64,000 bases of DNA from Streptomyces apocyni (GCF_009739465.1 NZ_WHOM01000072.1:159310-223309), one strand, 5' to 3'. Positions 53,874-62,665 are shown, numbered from the stretch's first letter. Notes: generated by a model not told the origin, from the letters alone. Numbers and translations: made by a program.

Positions 53874-55307
53874 ATGACCAGCGCCCAGCTCACGGCGGCC
53901 CGCGCCGCGGACCCCGCACCGCCCGACATACCCGGGCCGGTAGCGCAACGACCTCCGCGCTCCCGGCAGCTCGCCCCGTACTTCCTGGCCACAGGCCTGT
54001 TCGTGGCGTACAGCGTGATCTCGGTGAGCCGCTTCCGGCAGCTGCGGACCATGTCCTGGGATCTGGGCATCTTCGAGCAGGCCGTACGCGGCTACGCGGG
54101 GCTCCAGGCCCCGATCGCCGACCTCAAGGGCCCGGGCGCGCACATACTCGGCGATCACTTCAGCCCCATCACCGCGCTGCTCGCCCCCGTCTACCGGCTC
54201 TTCCCCTCGCCCCTCACCCTGCTCATCGCCCAGGCCGCGCTGCTCGCGCTGTCCGCCGTCCCGGTCACCCGGGCCGCCACCCGGCTGCTGGGTCCGGGGC
54301 GCGGGCTCGCGCTCGGCGTCGCGTACGGCCTGTCCTGGGGGCTCCAGCGTGCCGTCGACTTCGACTTCCACGAGATCTGCTTCGCGGTCCCGCTGATCGC
54401 CTTCGCCCTGGAGGCGGTCCTGCGCGAGCGGTGGCGGGCCGCGCTGGGGTGGGCGCTGCCGCTGGTGCTGGTCAAGGAGGACCTGGGGCTGACCACGGCG
54501 GCGATCGCGCTGGTGGTCGTGGTGCGCGCGCGGCGGACGTCGCCGCGCGCCGTCCCGTACGCGATCGGCGTCGCGGTCTTCGGGGCGGTGGCCGCGCTGC
54601 TCACCTTCACGGTCCTGATTCCGGCCTTCAACACGACGGGGGCGTACGGCTACTGGGACAAGATCGGCGGCGGGGGCGGGCCCTTCGACGGCCTCGGCAC
54701 CAAGCTGCGGACGCTGGGCTGGCTGCTGCTGCCGCTCACCGGGCTGCTGGCGCCGCGCTCCCCGCTGCTGCTGGTCGCGCTGCCGACCCTCGGCTGGCGG
54801 TTCGCGTCGTCGGAGAGCCACTACTGGGACACCAACTGGCACTACAGCGCGGTCCTGATGCCGGTCCTGATCCTGGCTCTCGCCGACGCGATCGACATCG
54901 CCCGCCGCAGCGCGCGCCCGAGGCTGCGGTCGTACGCGCTCCACCTGCCCGCCGCCGTCGCCGCGGCCTCGCTGGCGCTGAGCACGGCGCTGCCGCTGGC
55001 ACGGCTGACGGAGGCCGACACGTACCGCAAGAGCGAGCGGGTGGTCGCCGTGGAGCGGCTGCTCGACCGGATTCCGGACGGTGCGACGGTCGAGGCGAAC
55101 ATCGGCCCGATCAGCCGTCTCACCTCGCGCTGCCGGGTGTTCTGGGTGGGCAGGGCCGAGGGCGTCACGCCGGACTTCATCGCGTTGGACAACCGGGCGG
55201 GCTGGGCCAAGGATCCGGAGGGGTTCGCGGAGCGGCTGCATCCGCGCGCGGATTACGCGGAGGCGGGGGCGGCCGGGGGCTTTGTGCTGCTGAAGCGGCG
55301 CGTCTAG
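53874..55307 (+). CDS. DUF2079 family multi-pass membrane protein
   Basis: 477 residues. About nine hydrophobic helices. Family landmarks: SWDLGIFEQAVRGYAG, GDHFSPITALLAPVYRLFP, DFDFHEICFAVPLIAFALEA, and a late NIGPISRLTSRCRVFW. The Asp/His-rich loops after helix 1 resemble GT-C glycosyltransferases, so use of a polyprenyl-linked sugar donor is plausible but unproven. Start at ATG 53874; a GTG 12 nt upstream is an alternative and neither has a clear ribosome site. Confidence 0.85.
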   Translation: MTSAQLTAARAADPAPPDIPGPVAQRPPRSRQLAPYFLATGLFVAYSVISVSRFRQLRTMSWDLGIFEQAVRGYAGLQAPIADLKGPGAHILGDHFSPITALLAPVYRLFPSPLTLLIAQAALLALSAVPVTRAATRLLGPGRGLALGVAYGLSWGLQRAVDFDFHEICFAVPLIAFALEAVLRERWRAALGWALPLVLVKEDLGLTTAAIALVVVVRARRTSPRAVPYAIGVAVFGAVAALLTFTVLIPAFNTTGAYGYWDKIGGGGGPFDGLGTKLRTLGWLLLPLTGLLAPRSPLLLVALPTLGWRFASSESHYWDTNWHYSAVLMPVLILALADAIDIARRSARPRLRSYALHLPAAVAAASLALSTALPLARLTEADTYRKSERVVAVERLLDRIPDGATVEANIGPISRLTSRCRVFWVGRAEGVTPDFIALDNRAGWAKDPEGFAERLHPRADYAEAGAAGGFVLLKRRV

Positions 55308-55375
55308 GGCGGAAGACCGACTGAGGCGGAAGACGGTCCAGGGCGGACAGACCTGAGAGCGCGTGGAGCTGGTTG

Positions 55376-55447
55376 CTCCCCCGCCAGGACTCGAACCCGG
55401 ACAGATGGCACCAAAAGCCACAGTGCTGCCAATTACACCACGGGGGA
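55376..55447 (-). tRNA. tRNA-Gln (anticodon UUG)
   Basis: 72-nt cloverleaf: acceptor TCCCCCG/CGGGGGA, discriminator G, D-arm TGGTGTAATTGGCAGCA, anticodon arm GTGGC-TTTTGGT-GCCAT giving UUG, T-arm GGGTTCGAGTCC. CCA is not encoded. It stands alone in the interval between the DUF2079 and histidine kinase genes; no integrase or attachment repeat adjoins it. Confidence 0.95.
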
Positions 55448-55651
55448 TGGAACGACCCAGGCCATAGGCCAGACGTCGCGTCAGGCTGTTGGCCGGGCTG
55501 CACACACTATGCCGTATCGACTGCCCACGATGCGACGGGTAGGGGTTCACGGACGATCTCGGTCACCTCATCGAAGTTGGCTCGAACGCGCGCTCGGACA
55601 CCCCGCGAAGCCATCGGAAAACCGGATGCGCTCGCCCGTAGTCTGGAAGGC

Positions 55652-56989
55652 ATGACCACAACGGGGGTAGACCACCAAGAAACGGCCGGGGGGCCGTGGT
55701 GGTGGGAACGGCGGCGCGGTGCCGCACTGGACATCGGGCTGGGGGTGGCGTCGGCCGCGGAGTGCGCGGTCGAGGGCGCCACCTTCGCCGGCAAGGCCGG
55801 ACTGCCGGTGGCGGTCGGCGTGATCATCGGAGTGGGCACCGGCGCCACGCTGGTGCTGCGGCGGCGGTGGCCGGTCGCCGTCGTCCTGGTGGCGATCGCG
55901 GTGGCACCGGCCAGCATGGGCTTCCTGCTGACCGTGGTCGGCCTCTACACCCTGGCCGCTTCCGACGCGCCGCGCCGGATCATCGCGGTGCTGGCGAGTA
56001 TGTCGGTGACCGCGTCGACGATCGTGACGTTCATCCAGATCCGGGAGGATGTCACCACCGGAGCCCTGGATATCAGCGAGGGATTCGTCCCGTTCATCGC
56101 GCTCTCGGCCTCGCTCGGGGTGACGGCTCCGCCGGTGCTGTTCGGCCTGTACGTGGGGGCGCGGCGGCGGCTGATGGAGAGCCTCAGGGAACGCGCGGAC
56201 AGCCTGGAGCGGGAGTTGCAGCTACTCGCCGAGCGCGCCGAGGAACGGGCCGGGTGGGCCCGTAGCGAAGAGCGGACCCGCATCGCCCGCGAGATGCACG
56301 ACGTCGTCGCCCACCGGGTGAGCCTGATGGTGGTGCACGCGGCGGCCTTGCAGGCGGTGGCGCGGAAAGACCCGGAGAAGGCGGTCAAGAACGCGGCACT
56401 GGTCGGGGACATGGGGCGCCAGGCGCTGACCGAGCTGCGCGAGATGCTCGGCGTCCTGCGGAACCAGGACGGCGGCACGACCACCGCCACCCCCTCCCCT
56501 TCCGTTTCCGCCTCCGCGGCGGTACCGCTGGCGGCGGTGGGGGTCGCGGCCGCGGCGGCGGCCGAGGCCGCGTCAGATGTACGGGACGACGACGGGCCGT
56601 GGCTGGCCGAGCTGGAGGAGCTGGTGGGGCAGTCCCGGGCGGCCGGGATGGTCCTGGAGTTGTCGGTCGACGGCGAGCCGGAGTCGTATCCGCCGGAGGT
56701 CGAGCAGACCGCGTACCGGGTGATCCAGGAGGGCCTGACCAACGTGCACAAGCACGCCCCCGGCGCGAAGGTCCAGGTCCGGCTGGCTCACCGGGGCGGC
56801 GAGGTCGCCATGCAGGTCGAGAACGACCCGGCGCCCGAGGCGGACCCACACGCCGTGCGCCTGCCGAGCGGTGGCAACGGCCTGCTGGGCATGAAGGAAC
56901 GCGTCACGGCGCTCGGCGGGGTGTTCGTGTCGGGCCCGACGGACGCGGGTGGCTTCCGCGTGTCCGCGGTCATTCCCACGAGCCGGTAG
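55652..56989 (+). CDS. Sensor histidine kinase (NarL/DesK type, HisKA_3)
   Basis: 445 residues from MTTTGVDHQ with GGAAGG just upstream. Five to six N-terminal transmembrane helices (about 28-185), a coiled-coil linker (about 190-215), the dimerisation/phosphoacceptor helix RTRIAREMHDVVAHRVSLMV (His in the MHDVVAHR box), and an HATPase domain with QEGLTNVHKHAPGA (N-box) and SGGNGLLGMKERV (G-box). An Ala/Ser/Thr-rich insert lies between the two catalytic halves. No response regulator gene is adjacent: the next genes are on the other strand, so it is an orphan here. Confidence 0.92.
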   Translation: MTTTGVDHQETAGGPWWWERRRGAALDIGLGVASAAECAVEGATFAGKAGLPVAVGVIIGVGTGATLVLRRRWPVAVVLVAIAVAPASMGFLLTVVGLYTLAASDAPRRIIAVLASMSVTASTIVTFIQIREDVTTGALDISEGFVPFIALSASLGVTAPPVLFGLYVGARRRLMESLRERADSLERELQLLAERAEERAGWARSEERTRIAREMHDVVAHRVSLMVVHAAALQAVARKDPEKAVKNAALVGDMGRQALTELREMLGVLRNQDGGTTTATPSPSVSASAAVPLAAVGVAAAAAAEAASDVRDDDGPWLAELEELVGQSRAAGMVLELSVDGEPESYPPEVEQTAYRVIQEGLTNVHKHAPGAKVQVRLAHRGGEVAMQVENDPAPEADPHAVRLPSGGNGLLGMKERVTALGGVFVSGPTDAGGFRVSAVIPTSR

Positions 56990-57046
56990 GCCCGGTGGGC
57001 CCGGTGGGCCCGGTAGGCCCCCTGTTACGCGCGGCGGCCGGGGCCG

Positions 57047-57547
57047 TCAGGCGGGGGTCAGCCGGGTCGGGAGGGTGCCCGAGAGCAGCGTGCCCAGGGC
57101 GTCGTCGACGCTCGGGCCCAGGTACCAGTCGCCGCTGTGGTCCAGGCTGTACACCCGCCCCCGCTCGTCGATGGCGAGCAGCGCCGCGCTGTCCGGCTCC
57201 TCGCCCAGCGGGCAGACCTCGGTGCCGAGCGCCCGCCCCAGGTCGCCCAGGGTGCGGGCCATGTGCAGTCCGCACAGCGGGTCGAGGTGCAGCGTGGCGG
57301 GCGCGAGGTGCCGCCCGGGCCCCACCGGGGTCACGCGCAGCCCGCCGAACTCGGCCCAGGCCTCCACCGCGGCGGGAAACACCACATGCCGGTGCCCGAC
57401 CGGCGACGCGTACTCGCGCAGGGTGTCGGCCCAGTACTCGGCCCGCTTGATGTCCCAGCGGCCCGGCTGCCAGCCCGCCCCGCGCAGCGCGGCGTCGACC
57501 TGGACGGGGAAGCGGGTGGCGGAGGTGCGGTCGGTGGCGGCGGCCAT
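57047..57547 (-). CDS. SUKH-3 domain immunity-like protein
   Basis: 166 residues. Pattern of the SUKH-3 family: ALRGAGWQPGRWDIKRAEYW, FPAAVEAWAEFGGLRVTPVG, and DERGRVYSLDHSGDWYLGPS. SUKH proteins are a large group of immunity proteins of polymorphic toxin systems, and many bacterial paralogues are of unknown role. Its ATG shares one base with the stop of the YwqJ-like deaminase gene, so the two are co-translated, the classic toxin-immunity arrangement. Confidence 0.85.
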   Translation of the reverse strand: MAAATDRTSATRFPVQVDAALRGAGWQPGRWDIKRAEYWADTLREYASPVGHRHVVFPAAVEAWAEFGGLRVTPVGPGRHLAPATLHLDPLCGLHMARTLGDLGRALGTEVCPLGEEPDSAALLAIDERGRVYSLDHSGDWYLGPSVDDALGTLLSGTLPTRLTPA

Positions 57548-58104
57548 CAGTTCTGGCTCCCGTTTCCGGTCGGGTCGACGATGTGTACGCCGAAGTGGTC
57601 GGCGAGCGCCGTACAGGAGCGGCAGGGCGGGGCGAAGGTGCCGTGCAGCGGATCGCCGTCCTCGCGGATGCGGCGCGCGGTGAGCTTGGCGTGTTTGAGC
57701 GCCTTGCGGGCCTCGCCCACGGCGAGCGGTTTGCGCTGGGCGCGCTTGGACCGGCCCGTCTCGTACGCGGTGAGCCGCCGGGAGATCAGGATCGTCTCGG
57801 GGCAGCGGCCGGTGAAGCGCTCCCGCTGCGCCGTGGTGAGCGTGTCCAGGAAGTCCTGGACGAGCGGGTGCAGCGCGGGGGCGGTGTCCGAGCGGGCCGC
57901 CGTGCCGGTGAGGGTGTCCCCCCGTACGGAGAGCGCGGCGGCCACGGTGGGCAGGATGCCGTCCCGGCGCTGGTGCAGTACGGGCGGCGGCGGTGCGTCG
58001 AATCCGGTCGCCGTGGCGGTGGCCGTGGCTGCGGCCGTGGCTGTGGCCTTGGCGCTCCAGCTGAGCCGGGGGTCCCCGGTGTGCGGATGGTGTGCGGTGT
58101 ACAT
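57547..58104 (-). CDS. YwqJ-type putative nucleic-acid deaminase
   Basis: 185 residues. C-terminal deaminase-fold domain (about 85-178): GRCPETILISRRL with C101 and E103, an internal RRIREDGDPLHG, and PPCRSCTALADHFGV with C161 and C164. This is the zinc-binding C-x-E plus CxxC set of YwqJ-like deaminases. The first ~60 residues are Ala/Thr low complexity followed by a helical segment; no signal, WXG100 or other secretion module is present. Coupled to the downstream SUKH-3 gene and divergent from the nuclease/SMI1 gene. Substrate unknown; it may be an intracellular effector rather than a secreted toxin. Confidence 0.82.
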   Translation of the reverse strand: MYTAHHPHTGDPRLSWSAKATATAAATATATATGFDAPPPPVLHQRRDGILPTVAAALSVRGDTLTGTAARSDTAPALHPLVQDFLDTLTTAQRERFTGRCPETILISRRLTAYETGRSKRAQRKPLAVGEARKALKHAKLTARRIREDGDPLHGTFAPPCRSCTALADHFGVHIVDPTGNGSQN

Positions 58105-58241
58105 GGTCGTCGTACGTCCCTCCCCGTGCCCTGCGGCGTTAACCGCTTCGGCACTCCCCCGAGTGCGGGAAACAGACTGTCAAATGGGGCGCGTGGTGCG
58201 GTAGCTGGCGCGGCGTATGGGGTGTGGACTTTGTCTCACCG

Positions 58242-58298
58242 TCACCGACCGGTGATCAGCGGTGGACCGCTGGTCACCGAAGCGGAGCCCCGGTGACC
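58242..58298. promoter_or_regulatory. Cluster of three inverted repeats between divergent deaminase and nuclease operons
   Basis: Three palindromes lie end to end: TCACCG-AC-CGGTGA (58242-58255), CAGCGG-TGGA-CCGCTG (58257-58272) and GGTCACCG-N11-CGGTGACC (58272-58298). Shared TCACCG/CGGTGA arms suggest repeated binding of one regulator controlling both operons. No -35/-10 boxes were clear. Confidence 0.55.
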
Positions 58299-58372
58299 GG
58301 TGCCCCGTCACCACATAGGCTGTGCCCATCCGTCATCCGTATCCATCAGCTGTGCCGCAGGGGGCAACCGCC

Positions 58373-59359
58373 ATGACGACAGGTCGGCTCGGGCAGCAAG
58401 CCGCGCCGCCGAACGCGGCCTACGCCGGGCAGGTCGTGCACTTCCCGGACCCGGTCCGGGCCGCGCGCCACCCCAGAGGTGTACGCGTGGACAGCCAGGG
58501 CTACCCGGACTTCTCGCCGTACGCGGGCGCCTCGGCGGAGATCGCCGAGCCCCCGGAGGGTTTCGGCATCGACGAGCTGCGCCTCACGGACTACGTGTCG
58601 GCGAACGCCGCGCTGGCCGCCGACGGGCACGCGCTGTGGAGGTCCATCCCCGCGGTGGCGACGCCGCATGGCTGGACCTGGCACCACGCCGTCGGCACCC
58701 GCCGCCTGGACCTGGTCCCGGTCGAGGTGAAGGCGCTGCTGCGGCACCACGGCGGCCTCGCGACGGCCCCGGTCGACCAGGCCAAGCGCGGCACCCGCCC
58801 GCTCCAGGACCCGCGGCCCGCGCACTTCGGACTGCCGAAGTCGGACGCGTTGGCGGTGAGCGAGCAGCGGCTGCTCGGCATCGAGGAGGACCTCGGCTAC
58901 CGCCTGCCGGGCGCGTACCGCACGTTCCTGAAAGCCGCGGGCGGCTGCGCGCCGGTGGGCACCGCGCTCGACGCGGAGCTCGGGCTCCTGGTCGACCAGC
59001 CGTTCTTCACGGTGCGCGGCGAGGCCTCGGTCAGCGACCTCGGCTACGTCAACAAGTGTCTGCGTGATCACCTGACCAAGGACTACCTGGCTGTCGGATT
59101 CGTCCAGGGCGGGATTCTGGCCGTCAAGGTGCGGGGCGAGCGGGTCGGCTCGGTCTGGTTCTGCGCGTACGACGACGCGCGCGACCAGGACGGCTGGGCG
59201 GTCGGCGAGCGTGTGGAGCGGCTGCTGCTGCCGTGCGGAGATGACTTCGACGCCTTCCTGGCTCGGCTCGCGGGCAACCCCCCGGAGCTGGAGACCGTGG
59301 CGAATCTGATGGTGGACGGCGGCTTCGCGCGCGCCGTTCCCGTACCGGCTGAGGGGTGA
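58373..59359 (+). CDS. WHH/HNH-nuclease-like domain fused to SMI1/KNR4 (SUKH) domain
   Basis: 328 residues from MTTGRLGQQA. The N-terminal half (about 30-140) resembles toxin HNH nucleases of the WHH type: VRVDSQGYPDFSPYA, LTDYVSANAAL, and GWTWHHAVGTRRLDLVPVEV with W103-H104-H105, then a distal RHHGG (H125, H126). The C-terminal half (about 155-310) is an SMI1/KNR4-type SUKH domain (IEEDLGYRLPGAYRTFLKAA ... CGDDFDAFLARL). Toxin-like and immunity-like parts thus share one chain, which implies self-restraint or a regulatory use. Its stop overlaps the next GTG start by 4 bp. Confidence 0.82.
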   Translation: MTTGRLGQQAAPPNAAYAGQVVHFPDPVRAARHPRGVRVDSQGYPDFSPYAGASAEIAEPPEGFGIDELRLTDYVSANAALAADGHALWRSIPAVATPHGWTWHHAVGTRRLDLVPVEVKALLRHHGGLATAPVDQAKRGTRPLQDPRPAHFGLPKSDALAVSEQRLLGIEEDLGYRLPGAYRTFLKAAGGCAPVGTALDAELGLLVDQPFFTVRGEASVSDLGYVNKCLRDHLTKDYLAVGFVQGGILAVKVRGERVGSVWFCAYDDARDQDGWAVGERVERLLLPCGDDFDAFLARLAGNPPELETVANLMVDGGFARAVPVPAEG

Positions 59360-62300
59360 GCGCGTTGGTGACCTTCGCGCAGGCGCAGGAACGCGCCGAA
59401 CAGTGGATCAACGGCGGGATGCCCTCGTACCAGCACCGCGAGGTGCGGGTACGGGAGTTCGAGCTGGGCTTCGTCGTGTGGGCGGAGGACCGCGAGGACG
59501 GTCCGCGCTCCGACGGCGGGCAGCAGCGGCTGGTCATCGCCCGGGACAGCGGCGAGGCCACGCTGTGGCCCGGGCTGCCGGTGGGTGACGTCATCCGCCG
59601 GTACGAGGAGGAGTACGGCGTTCCGGAGGACGCGCCGGAGCCCGCGGCGGCGGAGCCTGAGCGGGTCGACCTGAACCAGACGTCGTTCCTGCTGTCGCCG
59701 CCGGAGTGGCTGCAAGAGGCGGCGGACAACATGGGCATCCCGGACCGCCGCGCTTCGGCGTCGGGGTCTGGTGCGTCCGGGGCCGGTGCGCCCGCGGACG
59801 CACCGGCCCCGGGGTCCACGCCCCCCGCAGGATCCGCGGCGCCCTGGGCCGCCGCACCAGAGGCCACGTCCCCGGAGCCCGCGGCCTCTGCCCCCTCAAC
59901 CACTGCCCCCTCAACCACTGGCTCCTCCACCGGAGGCGCCGCCGCCTCCACGTCACCCTCCTCGGGCTTCTCCACCGACGCGTCCGCCAGCGGCGGTACG
60001 GGTACGGGCGGACCCGCGGACGGATCGGCATGGCCGGACGCGAGCAGCTCGCACGGCGGGCAGCACCCCGGCGCCCCCAACGACACAACCGCAAGCGGCA
60101 ACAGCGGCGGGCCCTCGGACGGACCCGCATGGCCGGGTGCGGGGGGCTCGCAGGGCGGGCAGAACCCGGGCGGCACCGGCGACGCGGCCGACAGCGACCG
60201 TACCGGCGGGGCCCCGGCCGGAGCCCCGTGGCCGGACGCGGGCGGCGGCTCGCAGAGCTCGCCCGCTGCCTCCGACGATGCGGCTGCCAGCGGTGAGTCC
60301 GCGGCCGGATCGGCGTGGCCGAGTGCGGGTGGTTCGCACGGTGGGCGGCAGGACAGCGGCGCGGCCCCCGGCGGCGGGTCAGCGTGGCCCAGTGCGGGTG
60401 GCGCGCAGGGAGCGGCGGGGTCCGGTGACGTGGCCGCGACCGCGGCCGGGGTGCCCGACGGGTCCACGCCGTGGGCCGGTACGGACACCAACGCGGACGG
60501 GGACGACCGCTCCGTACCCGCGCCCGCGACGGTCTTCGCGCCCCCGCTCTCGGGCAACGACGCCGACGACACCCCGCCGCCAACCGTGGCCCCGGACGCC
60601 CCGACGGCCCTGATGTCCGGCGGTAGCCAGCTTCCCAAGACCACCGTGGCCCGGGCGTTGGATGTCCCCGGCGCGGAGAACTCTTCGTCGTACGGCTACC
60701 CGCAGCCGCAGCCGCAGTCACAGCCCGAGCCGCAGCAGACCGCTGCCGGGCCCGGTGGCGCCGGGGATATCTCGGATGCCGCCACCAGCAAGGCGATGGG
60801 ACCGCCGCGCGGAGCACGCGGCGGTGGGCCGTCGACCCCGCCGCCACCGAGCGCGCCCGGCACGCCCGGCGCGCCGTCCGGTGGCACGCCGCCGCCGTCG
60901 GGCCCGGGTACGCCGGGTAACCCGGCCGGGGGCTACGTACCGACGCAGCTCGTCTCCCAGCTCGGCCCGGACGGACCGCAGCCGCCGCCCCAGCCGCCGA
61001 CCCCGCCGCCCGGTGGGGGCGACAGCGGCGGCGGTGTGCACCACGCCGCGACGATGCTGGCCGACCCGAGCCAGGGCGGCGGCCTGTCCGTGCCCAAGCC
61101 TCCCGGCGCTCCCGGCACCCCCGGGGCCCCGCAGCCTCCGGGCCCGCCCGGGACCCCGGGTACGCCGCCCGGTGGCGTGCACCACGCGGCCACGATGTTC
61201 GCCGACCCGAGCCAGGGCGGCGGCCTGTCCATGCCCAAGCCCCCCGGCGCACCCGGCACCCCCGGGGCACCCCAGCCTCCCGGCCCGCCCGGAGCCCCGG
61301 GAGCCCCTGGCGCCCCGCAGCCTCCCGGCGCACCCGGCGCACCCGGCGGCGGTGTCCACCACGCCGCCACCATGTTCGCCGACCCGAGCCTCGGCGGCGG
61401 CGCCCCCGCCGCACCACAGCCCCCGGGCCCGCCCGGAGCCCCGGGAGCCCCGGGCGGCACGCCCGGCATGGCCCCGCCGCCCGGCGCCCCCCAGCCCCCC
61501 GCCGCGTACGGCTATCCGCAGCCGCCGCCCGGCCAGCCCACCGTCGGCCCCGGCTACCAGGCCGTGCTGCGCTACCGCGCGCAGGACGGGTCCGAGCAGC
61601 AGCTCATCCGCCGCTCGGCGCCCGGCACCCCGCACCCCGAGTGGCAGATGCTGCACGAGCTGCGCGCGATGAACGTCTCGCCGCAGCAGGTGCTCGAACT
61701 CCACACCGAGCTGGAGTCCTGCGAGCTGCCCGGCGCGTACTGCGCCCGGATGATCCGGGAGACCTGGCCGCAGGCCCGGATCACCTCGATCGCCCCGTAC
61801 GGCAGGGATCACGCCAGCCGTCAGCAGGGCATGCGGCAACTGCTCGCGCACCAGGGCGAGCTGCACCAGGTCGCGGACGGCCCGGCACGTCCGGGCCCGG
61901 TCCGCGCGCCGCTGCAGCCCGTACAGCCCGCGCCGCCGGTTCCGCCGGACGCGGTGGGACACGAGCTGATGGGCGCCTTCGGGCCGCAGGGCGTGTTCCG
62001 CTTCGACCAGCGCGCGGTGTCCCGCGCGGGCGTGCCGGAGATCGTCGCGCACACGCTGGTGTGGGCCGGGCTGCCGCTCGACTTCAACCCGTTCTTCTGG
62101 GCGCAGGCCCAGCCGGGCCGCCCGGTGCCGACGCTCGCCGAGCTGGCGCAGGAGCGCCAGGTGCAGCCCGCGTCCGACGCGGGGTCGTACCTGGTCATGG
62201 GCAGCGACTTCGGGCGCGCGATCTGTGTGCAGTACGGCACGGCGCACATCGTCGCCGTGCCCGTCGAGGCGGGCCCTGGCGGCGCCCCGGTGCCGCCGCA

Positions 62301-62511
62301 GTTCGTGAACACGGGGCTGCCCGAGTTCGTCCGCTGTCTGGCGCTGCTCGGCCGGATGTGGCGGCTGCGGACGGGCCTGAACCAGGAGCAGGCCGCGCGC
62401 TGGACGATCGACTTCCAGCAGCAGCTGGCGGCGCTCGACGCGGCGGCGCTCGGCTCGCCCGAGAGTTGGTGGTCGGTGCTGCTGGAGCAGATGTGGGACG
62501 GCCTGCTTTAG
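59356..62511 (+). CDS. Giant YrhB-like / collagen-like / deaminase / SUKH-4 multidomain protein
   Basis: 1051 residues from a GTG overlapping the upstream stop (GTGA). Residues 1-95 resemble YrhB/Imm35 (VTFAQAQERAEQWINGGMPS ... DGGQQRLVIARDSGEATL). About 110-730 is Ala/Gly/Pro/Ser-rich, with collagen-like GPP/GAP triplets (about 490-720) and three copies of VHHAATM(L/F)ADPS (near 558, 605, 664). About 732-830 is a deaminase-like domain of the XOO_2897 type, with HPE (H760, E762) and C789-x6-C796 in ESCELPGAYC. About 880-1051 is SUKH-4 (FRFDQRAVSRAGVPE ... LGRMWRLRTGL). No signal peptide or membrane helix. Deaminase and immunity-like parts are cis-fused. Confidence 0.85.
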   Translation: MSALVTFAQAQERAEQWINGGMPSYQHREVRVREFELGFVVWAEDREDGPRSDGGQQRLVIARDSGEATLWPGLPVGDVIRRYEEEYGVPEDAPEPAAAEPERVDLNQTSFLLSPPEWLQEAADNMGIPDRRASASGSGASGAGAPADAPAPGSTPPAGSAAPWAAAPEATSPEPAASAPSTTAPSTTGSSTGGAAASTSPSSGFSTDASASGGTGTGGPADGSAWPDASSSHGGQHPGAPNDTTASGNSGGPSDGPAWPGAGGSQGGQNPGGTGDAADSDRTGGAPAGAPWPDAGGGSQSSPAASDDAAASGESAAGSAWPSAGGSHGGRQDSGAAPGGGSAWPSAGGAQGAAGSGDVAATAAGVPDGSTPWAGTDTNADGDDRSVPAPATVFAPPLSGNDADDTPPPTVAPDAPTALMSGGSQLPKTTVARALDVPGAENSSSYGYPQPQPQSQPEPQQTAAGPGGAGDISDAATSKAMGPPRGARGGGPSTPPPPSAPGTPGAPSGGTPPPSGPGTPGNPAGGYVPTQLVSQLGPDGPQPPPQPPTPPPGGGDSGGGVHHAATMLADPSQGGGLSVPKPPGAPGTPGAPQPPGPPGTPGTPPGGVHHAATMFADPSQGGGLSMPKPPGAPGTPGAPQPPGPPGAPGAPGAPQPPGAPGAPGGGVHHAATMFADPSLGGGAPAAPQPPGPPGAPGAPGGTPGMAPPPGAPQPPAAYGYPQPPPGQPTVGPGYQAVLRYRAQDGSEQQLIRRSAPGTPHPEWQMLHELRAMNVSPQQVLELHTELESCELPGAYCARMIRETWPQARITSIAPYGRDHASRQQGMRQLLAHQGELHQVADGPARPGPVRAPLQPVQPAPPVPPDAVGHELMGAFGPQGVFRFDQRAVSRAGVPEIVAHTLVWAGLPLDFNPFFWAQAQPGRPVPTLAELAQERQVQPASDAGSYLVMGSDFGRAICVQYGTAHIVAVPVEAGPGGAPVPPQFVNTGLPEFVRCLALLGRMWRLRTGLNQEQAARWTIDFQQQLAALDAAALGSPESWWSVLLEQMWDGLL

Positions 62512-62544
62512 GCACAGGCTTAGCCCGGCTGGTCGCACACCCAA

Positions 62545-62576
62545 GGGGGCGCCTCGTCTCAGGACGGGGCGCCCCC
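62545..62576 (+). terminator. Terminator after the giant SUKH-4 gene
   Basis: 14-bp stem (62545-62558 with 62563-62576, one G-U pair) and a 4-nt loop, 33 nt past the stop codon. Confidence 0.88.
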
Positions 62577-62665
62577 GCGTGCGTGCGGAGTGTCGCGTTA
62601 TGGGCGCTTCGGGCCGATCCACCAAGATGTGGGGCGTAGCAGCAGCACATCGAAGGGGTTCCAGG

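Noticed and set aside
55376..55447. tRNA-Gln as a possible integration site for a mobile element
   Set aside because: No integrase, excisionase or repeated tRNA 3' end lies within several kb on either side.
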